A stretch of 7,272 bases of DNA, from positions 1 through 7,272 of the forward strand of contig JAHEYX010000159.1 in the NCBI GenBank assembly GCA_023251415.1, in the 5' to 3' direction. Each line of letters starts with the position of its first letter. Position 1 is the stretch's first letter. A program made the position numbers and the translations under genes. Below are positions 1 to 4,991 of this stretch, piece by piece. The notes beneath the pieces are model-generated. The model ran no database searches and was not told where the DNA came from. It saw only the letters and a program-made list of their open reading frames with translations. The DNA comes from Chitinophagales bacterium. GTDB lineage: Bacteria > Bacteroidota > Bacteroidia > Chitinophagales > CAIODY01.

Positions 1-903
1 TTTTCCATTACTTTAAATCCTTGCTACGGCGATTATTACTTGGAGAATACGCGCGCAGCCTGGAACGCACAATTGCAGGTACTGCTGTTTCAACGTTTAG
101 AATTACGCATGAGTTACTTGCAATCGTATACCGATATCGCTTCGGGTAATGCAGGTGGTTTGAATGTCTTCATGCCAAGTGCCGGCTTAGGATCAACTGC
201 TGACGTTGAATTAGGTGGCAGTATTTTTATTTTGGATTGGAATAAACCAAAAGACATTAAGTTATTGCTCAGCAATTCAGAATTAAATACCATGGCGTAT
301 ACACGCTCGATTATTATTCCGGCACACCGCAGAACACAAATAGGGTTGCGTGGCGGTTTAAAATTAATGACCAATCATTTTCAATTGTATGAAGATATCG
401 GCACACAATTGTATTTGCAAAATAAAAGTGCTGCTAACGACACCCTGCATTTTGGTCCAAGTGAACAATTAAAGGATGGTAAAAATATTAATACCGCTTT
501 TGCCACACAAACACAGTCGATGATTTATGCAGGTATTGCATTACGCAAAATGATTGATTTGGTAGTTGAAGTAGAAGGCTACAAATCAAAAAAGAAAAAC
601 CGTTTATTAACCGATTTGTATGCTGACTTTCTGCTTAGTAATGCCCATCAATTAAGCGATTTGAAAGGTGCTACAACGGAATATGCTTTGAAATATGAAA
701 ATACAGCCTTTCAAAAATACGGATGGCGAGTAGGTTGTAACATGAAAGCTCCTCGAAGTACACATATTGCTTTTCAAATAGAAGCAGGTTCCTATCCCGG
801 ATTGAAAATTAAAGGAATGACCTTGAGCAATTATTTTCTTCAGATTGGAATGGGAATTAATATTCCTTTCGGTCCGAATAAAGCTATTGAACCGGCAAAT
901 TAA
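1..903 (+). CDS. Uncharacterised exported beta-rich protein, tandem copy 1 (5' end outside window)
   Basis: Function not recognised. The frame is open from base 1, so 300 residues are visible and the gene is truncated by the window edge. A TTG at 40 is not a credible start, because the residues before it (FSITLNPCYGDYYLEN) align with residues 39-54 of the next gene (ISLSLEPFYSDFYLEN). About 38 N-terminal residues, presumably including a signal peptide, should therefore lie upstream. Blocks shared with the downstream gene include ELGGSIFILDWN, AHRR..IGLRGG, a MIYAGIALRK-like strand followed by GYKSKKKNR, and a C-terminal block at 721-873 with 28 of 51 identical residues by hand count (GWRVG, GSYPG, KIK.MT, NYF, NIP.G). 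The alternating polar/hydrophobic and aromatic pattern near the end suggests beta strands, so an outer-membrane or periplasmic beta-barrel is possible but is inference. No catalytic motif or other membrane segment is seen. Confident as a gene, not as to function. Confidence 0.85.
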   Translation, partial: FSITLNPCYGDYYLENTRAAWNAQLQVLLFQRLELRMSYLQSYTDIASGNAGGLNVFMPSAGLGSTADVELGGSIFILDWNKPKDIKLLLSNSELNTMAYTRSIIIPAHRRTQIGLRGGLKLMTNHFQLYEDIGTQLYLQNKSAANDTLHFGPSEQLKDGKNINTAFATQTQSMIYAGIALRKMIDLVVEVEGYKSKKKNRLLTDLYADFLLSNAHQLSDLKGATTEYALKYENTAFQKYGWRVGCNMKAPRSTHIAFQIEAGSYPGLKIKGMTLSNYFLQIGMGINIPFGPNKAIEPAN

Positions 904-1007
904 AAATGCTTCAGGTTCTTCTAAGTGGCAGTACGTAGAGGCCATTACCTTGAATTGGGTATTTTAAGCACTTGTAATAAGTAGTTTTTTTGGGGAAATT
1001 ATTACCC
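904..1007 (+). other. Intergenic gap between the tandem paralogues
   Basis: This 104-bp stretch is the longest non-coding sequence in the window. It holds a short weak inverted repeat (ACTT, 5-nt loop, AAGT; about 971-983) followed by a run of seven T at 985-991. This is terminator-like in shape but has only a 4-bp AT-rich stem. An imperfect 16-bp palindrome (GGGGAAATTATTACCC, 992-1007) abuts the ATG of the second gene. No Shine-Dalgarno sequence is visible, which is normal for Bacteroidota. I could not find a good match to the Bacteroidota promoter pattern (TTG, about 20 nt, TAnnTTTG), so it is unclear whether the second gene is read from its own promoter or from the first. Confidence 0.5.
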
Positions 1008-1070
1008 ATGAAAAAAAGCTCACTTTTACTCGTATCCCTTCTCTTTTTACTGCTTGTCAAGTCGTCTGCA
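1008..1070 (+). other. Sec signal peptide of tandem copy 2
   Basis: Twenty-one codons encode a short basic n-region (MKK), a hydrophobic leucine/valine-rich core and a c-region ending S-S-A before Gln22, which satisfies the -3/-1 small-residue rule for signal peptidase I. It fixes ATG 1008 as the start and shows that this family is exported. Confidence 0.85.
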
Positions 1071-2072
1071 CAGTCCGTTAGTTATACGGTTCTTGAAGAT
1101 GATCCGAATCGCGTTAAACAGATTTCACTTTCACTTGAACCATTTTATTCTGATTTTTATTTAGAAAATGCAACCATCGGCTGGAGCTTACGTGCAGATG
1201 CCTTATTGATGAAACGAATTGAAGGTCGTTTTAGTTTTAATAAAGGCTATTTTGATGTCATACAATCAACCTCCGATATTGGTAATTTAATGAAACCGGA
1301 ATCCGGCTTAAAAGATAACGCCGGAATGGAAATTGGCGGATCCTTTTTCTTGATTGACCACAATTCACGTCGCCCAATACGTGTCGTACTTTCATCGCAC
1401 AAATCCGGTAATACCACTTACACGCAATACATGAACGTTTCGGCCCACCGTCGATTTATGTTAGGGGTTAGAGGCGGTTTTCGTCAAGGCGCAACAAATT
1501 TTGAAATTGAAAGTGATATGAAAAATGAATTCTTTGCAGTAAATGTAAATAACGATAAAGACTCAGTTCACTTTGGAGATTTCGGAATTTCGGTGGATGG
1601 GATGGATGTCTATTCAGCCTATACAGTGCAACGTCAAACTTTGATGTATGCCGGTATCGACTTGCGTCGCGTTACAAACCTGGTTGTTCAGGCAGATGGA
1701 TATAATCGTAAAAAATCAAATCGTATGATTAACAACTTTTCGTTTGATTATTTGATAGCGCCATATATAGGTTTTAAGAACATACACAGTGCAACAAAAA
1801 CATGGCGTGTTGAAACACCAAACGGAATTATTAAACGTACCGGATGGCGTGTGGGTTGGATGCTTCGAGCGCCTAATTTACCTTACTTAGCTTTCAAAGG
1901 AGAGTTCGGATCTTATCCGGGTATTAAAATCAAAACAATGACGATGAAGAACTACTTTATTAATGTAAGCTTGGGATTAAATATTCCAATCGGCTATAAA
2001 CCAAAAGCAACGCCATCGGATATTGCTAAACCGGCTCCTGCAGATGCACCGGCAGCTCCTGAAAATAAATAA
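1008..2072 (+). CDS. Uncharacterised exported beta-rich protein, tandem copy 2 (complete)
   Basis: Function not recognised. The start is the ATG at 1008, giving 354 residues. An in-frame TTG at 990 would add six residues in front of a perfect signal peptide and is unlikely. Residues 1-21 form a Sec signal peptide: Lys-Lys after Met, a leucine-rich core at 6-17, and a likely cut after SSA before Gln22. The absence of Cys after the cut argues against a lipoprotein. The mature part carries the family blocks: DFYLEN (49-54), EIGGSFFLIDHN (108-119), AHRRFMLGVRGG (146-157), MYAGIDLRR..NLVVQADGY (213-232) and a GWRVG...NYF...LNIPIG C-terminal block (279-329). A Pro/Ala-rich tail follows (about 331-354), absent from copy 1, which ends in a short tail. 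The strand pattern fits an outer-membrane or periplasmic protein, by inference. It follows copy 1 after 104 bp in the same direction, consistent with local duplication and an old divergence. Confidence 0.88.
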   Translation: MKKSSLLLVSLLFLLLVKSSAQSVSYTVLEDDPNRVKQISLSLEPFYSDFYLENATIGWSLRADALLMKRIEGRFSFNKGYFDVIQSTSDIGNLMKPESGLKDNAGMEIGGSFFLIDHNSRRPIRVVLSSHKSGNTTYTQYMNVSAHRRFMLGVRGGFRQGATNFEIESDMKNEFFAVNVNNDKDSVHFGDFGISVDGMDVYSAYTVQRQTLMYAGIDLRRVTNLVVQADGYNRKKSNRMINNFSFDYLIAPYIGFKNIHSATKTWRVETPNGIIKRTGWRVGWMLRAPNLPYLAFKGEFGSYPGIKIKTMTMKNYFINVSLGLNIPIGYKPKATPSDIAKPAPADAPAAPENK

Positions 2073-2080
2073 TAGGGTAT

Positions 2081-3988
2081 TTAATGAGTAATAACTGTGC
2101 CGGCGGCTCTTGCTAATTCGGCTTTCATTTTACTTAAGGCTAAATGCACAAACTTTAACTGAACCAACTCCTCGGGGTTGGTTTCGGTTTTTATTTTAGC
2201 CAAGTTTTGATCGATAAGCTTTAGTAATTTTTTCATTTTGAAATGGTGTACTACGCTTTTCACATCACGCTCATAATTATCCTCACGGCTTTTTACATAA
2301 ATTTCTTTTTTCACCCAATTCGGACTTAATTCAAAAGGTGAAGTAATTAAATCAATAGCGGTTTTGGATATGTTTTCATCTGCATTAGCAGTAAAGAATT
2401 GTTGATTAATGGCAGTTCCGGCTTGATAGTGTTGCAGAAAAAAGTCCATTAAATGGGCATAGATTGGATTATCGATTAATGCCAATTCAACTTCTTCCGC
2501 AACAAATTGCGCTACTGTTCTACCATCTTGCATCACTCGATCACCAAATTCGATTACAATGCGTAAGGTGTGTTTTTCTTGTTCGTCATCGTTTTTAGTT
2601 TGTAATGGCGGAGGACTTACCGGTTCGCTATACGATTCATTTTGTTGATAGAGTAATTCTGCATCTTGAGGCTTATCAGCATTCTTCTTTAAATCTTGAC
2701 GAACCAATTTATTAACTTCTGTCACCACCATTCCTTCACTCAACTGCAATAAACTACTAAACTCTTTTACATATTCACTTCGAACAAAACTATCCGGAAT
2801 TTTTGCTAATACCTCAATCATTTCTCTGGTAACCGCAGCTTTACGATACGGATCACTAGTGGCATCCTGCATAGCAAACTGCATTTTAAAACGAATAAAA
2901 TCTTTGGCATTGGCTTTCACATAATCTGCAAATCCACCGGCACCATTGGCTTGCATAAAGCTATCCGGATCTTCACCATCAGGCAACAAAACCAATTTCA
3001 GGTTTAATCCTTCTTCCACAATAATTTCTAAACCTCGTAAGGCAGCTTTAATACCTGCAGCATCTCCATCATACAACAAGATCACATTTTTTGTAAATCG
3101 TTTAACTAGCCGAACTTGATCGGTGGTTAATGCTGTTCCGCTACTGGCCACCACATTTTCAATTCCACCTTGATACAATGAAATTACATCCATATAACCT
3201 TCCACGATATAGCAAAAATCGTTTTTCAAAATGGATTGCTTGGCCTGATAAATACCGTATAAGACTTTGCTCTTATGGTAAATTTCACTTTCCGGAGAAT
3301 TAAAATATTTGGCAATATTCTTATCCTTTTTAAGTGTACGACCACCAAATGCAATTACTTTACCGGAGAGGTTTTGCACCGGAAATATCACACGACCTCT
3401 AAAAAAATCGCCGTTGCGTTGTTGTTGCGTTAAGCCTAATTTTTTTAAATCATCAATGTTGTAGCCTTGTTGAATAGCATAACTCGTAAAGCGATTTTCC
3501 TGATCCGGGCAATACCCTAATTGGTATTTTTGCATGACATCGTCACGTAAATTTCGTTCTCTGAAATACGACAAACCAATGGCTTGACCTTCTTCATCAT
3601 TCCAAAGCACATCCGTAAAAAACTTTTGTGCAAACGAATTGATGGTATATAAATTATCTTTTGCTTTACTGGCAGCCATTTCGGCTTCACTCATCGGAAC
3701 AGCTTCAAAAGCAATATTGTATTTCTTGGCAAGGTACTCTAATGATTCCGGAAAGGTAAGGTGCTCGTGATCCATCACAAAACGCGTAACGTTTCCGGAC
3801 TTACCGCAACCAAAGCATTTGTAAATTCCTTTAGCCGGAGAAACCGTAAAGGAGGGTGTTTTTTCTGAATGAAACGGACAATTCCCTATTAAGTTAACCC
3901 CTCGCTTTTTTAACGACACAAAGTCGCCCACTACTTCTTCAATTCGAGCAGCGTTCAAAATTTGTTGTATCGTAATTTCAGAAATCAA
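2081..3988 (-). CDS. dnaG: DNA primase DnaG
   Basis: Makes the RNA primers for replication, working with the replicative helicase DnaB in the cytoplasm. The 635 residues contain all expected parts in order. A CHC2 zinc-binding domain has C37-x2-H40-x17-C58-x2-C61. A basic N-terminal catalytic subdomain includes YFRERNL (141-147) and FFRGRVIFPV (195-204). The TOPRIM core has EGYMD (E263, D267), DGD (D307, D309) and DPD (D340, D342) as metal ligands. A Pro-rich linker lies around 432-470 and a divergent C-terminal helical domain around 471-635, the usual helicase-binding region. The length is normal for Bacteroidota. The only start that fits is TTG at 3988: an in-frame stop lies seven codons upstream (4007-4009), no ATG or GTG lies between, and the encoded MISEITIQQI matches the usual position of the family's N-terminus. 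It follows the asparaginase gene by 49 bp and converges on the plus-strand gene with an 8-bp gap. No rpsU or rpoD neighbour is in view. Confidence 0.97.
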   Translation of the reverse strand: MISEITIQQILNAARIEEVVGDFVSLKKRGVNLIGNCPFHSEKTPSFTVSPAKGIYKCFGCGKSGNVTRFVMDHEHLTFPESLEYLAKKYNIAFEAVPMSEAEMAASKAKDNLYTINSFAQKFFTDVLWNDEEGQAIGLSYFRERNLRDDVMQKYQLGYCPDQENRFTSYAIQQGYNIDDLKKLGLTQQQRNGDFFRGRVIFPVQNLSGKVIAFGGRTLKKDKNIAKYFNSPESEIYHKSKVLYGIYQAKQSILKNDFCYIVEGYMDVISLYQGGIENVVASSGTALTTDQVRLVKRFTKNVILLYDGDAAGIKAALRGLEIIVEEGLNLKLVLLPDGEDPDSFMQANGAGGFADYVKANAKDFIRFKMQFAMQDATSDPYRKAAVTREMIEVLAKIPDSFVRSEYVKEFSSLLQLSEGMVVTEVNKLVRQDLKKNADKPQDAELLYQQNESYSEPVSPPPLQTKNDDEQEKHTLRIVIEFGDRVMQDGRTVAQFVAEEVELALIDNPIYAHLMDFFLQHYQAGTAINQQFFTANADENISKTAIDLITSPFELSPNWVKKEIYVKSREDNYERDVKSVVHHFKMKKLLKLIDQNLAKIKTETNPEELVQLKFVHLALSKMKAELARAAGTVITH

Positions 3989-4037
3989 CGTATTAGGGTA
4001 AACAGGTTATAAGCTAAATGCGAAGGTACAGTTTTTA

Positions 4038-4973
4038 TTATTCATCGCCATAAAGGGCTACGTAAGAGCTTCCATCGCTTTTCCGATATCCGCGGTGCAT
4101 ACCGATTGCATTGAAGCACAACGAAATATTGCCTTTCGCATCAGCACCAATTAAGCCACCTTCAGCTTGCATTTTTTTTAATTTATCGAGCATTACTTTT
4201 TCGGTAGCTTCTTTTAAACTCAAGCCTTTGTATTCCATTAAACAACTCACATCATACGCAACAACTGCTCGAATAAAATACTCACCGTGTCCGGTGCAAC
4301 TAATGGCGCAGGTTTCGTCATTGGCATAAGTGCCGCATCCAATTAACGGACTGTCGCCAATGCGTCCGAATTGTTTATTAATCATACCTCCGGTAGATGT
4401 AGCAGCGGCAATGTGCCCGTGTTGATCCAAGGCAACAGCTCCTACGGTTCCAAATTTACGATCCGGTGTTTCATCGCCAATATGATCTAAATGGTAAAAA
4501 TCGGTGTGCCGTACTTTCAACCATTGATCGTAGCGCAAACGGGTATAGAAATAATCATCGCTTTCCATTTCTTCTTTCACCTTCAAAGCAAACTCACCGG
4601 CTCCTTTACCACTTAACAATACATGTCCGCTTTGTTCCATTACTTTTCTGGCAAGGCTCACCGGATTTTTTACATTGCGAATTCCGGCAATGGCACCGGC
4701 TTTTAAATTGCTGCCATCCATAATACTGGCATCCATTTCGTGAATCCCTTTTTTGGTATAAACAGCCCCTTTACCGGCATTAAAAAGTGGATTGTCTTCT
4801 AAAGAACGTACAGCAGCCTCAACAGCATCTAATGCTGTAGCCCCTTTTTCTAAAACAGCATAGCCGGCATTTAATGCGGCATGTAGGCCTTCACGAAAAA
4901 TAGGGTCTTCTGATTCGGCTATCGTTTGTCGAGAAACGGCACCGGCTCCTCCATGAATTGCAATTGTGAACAT
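4038..4973 (-). CDS. iaaA: Isoaspartyl peptidase/L-asparaginase (Ntn hydrolase, plant-type)
   Basis: Likely hydrolyses beta-aspartyl (isoaspartyl) dipeptides released from damaged proteins and, less efficiently, L-asparagine. The 311 residues match the Ntn-hydrolase asparaginase family (E. coli IaaA/EcAIII type). The N-terminus has the characteristic IHGGAGA (6-12), followed by the NAGKGA (65-70) and EMDASIMDG (79-87) blocks. The nucleophile is Thr176 in GTVGAVALD, where self-cleavage between Gly175 and Thr176 would give an alpha chain of 175 and a beta chain of 136 residues. Supporting active-site residues are STGG (Thr194), GRIGDSP (Arg204, Asp207) and CTGHGE (Thr227, Gly228). There is no signal peptide, so it should be cytoplasmic, unlike some secreted homologues. 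The start is ATG 4973, right at the family N-terminus, 18 bp after the stop of the upstream beta-propeller gene with no visible Shine-Dalgarno sequence. Read-through transcription from that gene is plausible. Family assignment is firm; substrate preference is not decided by sequence. Confidence 0.95.
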   Translation of the reverse strand: MFTIAIHGGAGAVSRQTIAESEDPIFREGLHAALNAGYAVLEKGATALDAVEAAVRSLEDNPLFNAGKGAVYTKKGIHEMDASIMDGSNLKAGAIAGIRNVKNPVSLARKVMEQSGHVLLSGKGAGEFALKVKEEMESDDYFYTRLRYDQWLKVRHTDFYHLDHIGDETPDRKFGTVGAVALDQHGHIAAATSTGGMINKQFGRIGDSPLIGCGTYANDETCAISCTGHGEYFIRAVVAYDVSCLMEYKGLSLKEATEKVMLDKLKKMQAEGGLIGADAKGNISLCFNAIGMHRGYRKSDGSSYVALYGDE

Positions 4974-4991
4974 GATAGTATGAATCGGGTT

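Noticed and set aside
114..945. Minus-strand open frames at 114-374 and 652-945 opposite tandem copy 1
   Set aside because: They lie antisense inside a well-supported gene, have no recognisable motif or signal, and their compositions look like shadow translation.
971..991. Rho-independent terminator after tandem copy 1
   Set aside because: The T-run is good, but the stem is only 4 AT-rich base pairs, too weak to call.
2100..2135. GCCG...CGGC hairpin within the dnaG 3' end as a terminator for tandem copy 2
   Set aside because: Four-pair stem with a loop of about 16 nt and an interrupted T-run; coding constraint explains the sequence.
4021..4028. Bacteroidota -7 promoter element for dnaG (TACCTTCG on the minus strand, against TAnnTTTG)
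   Set aside because: One mismatch, and no convincing TTG -33 element at the right distance; easily chance in AT-rich DNA.
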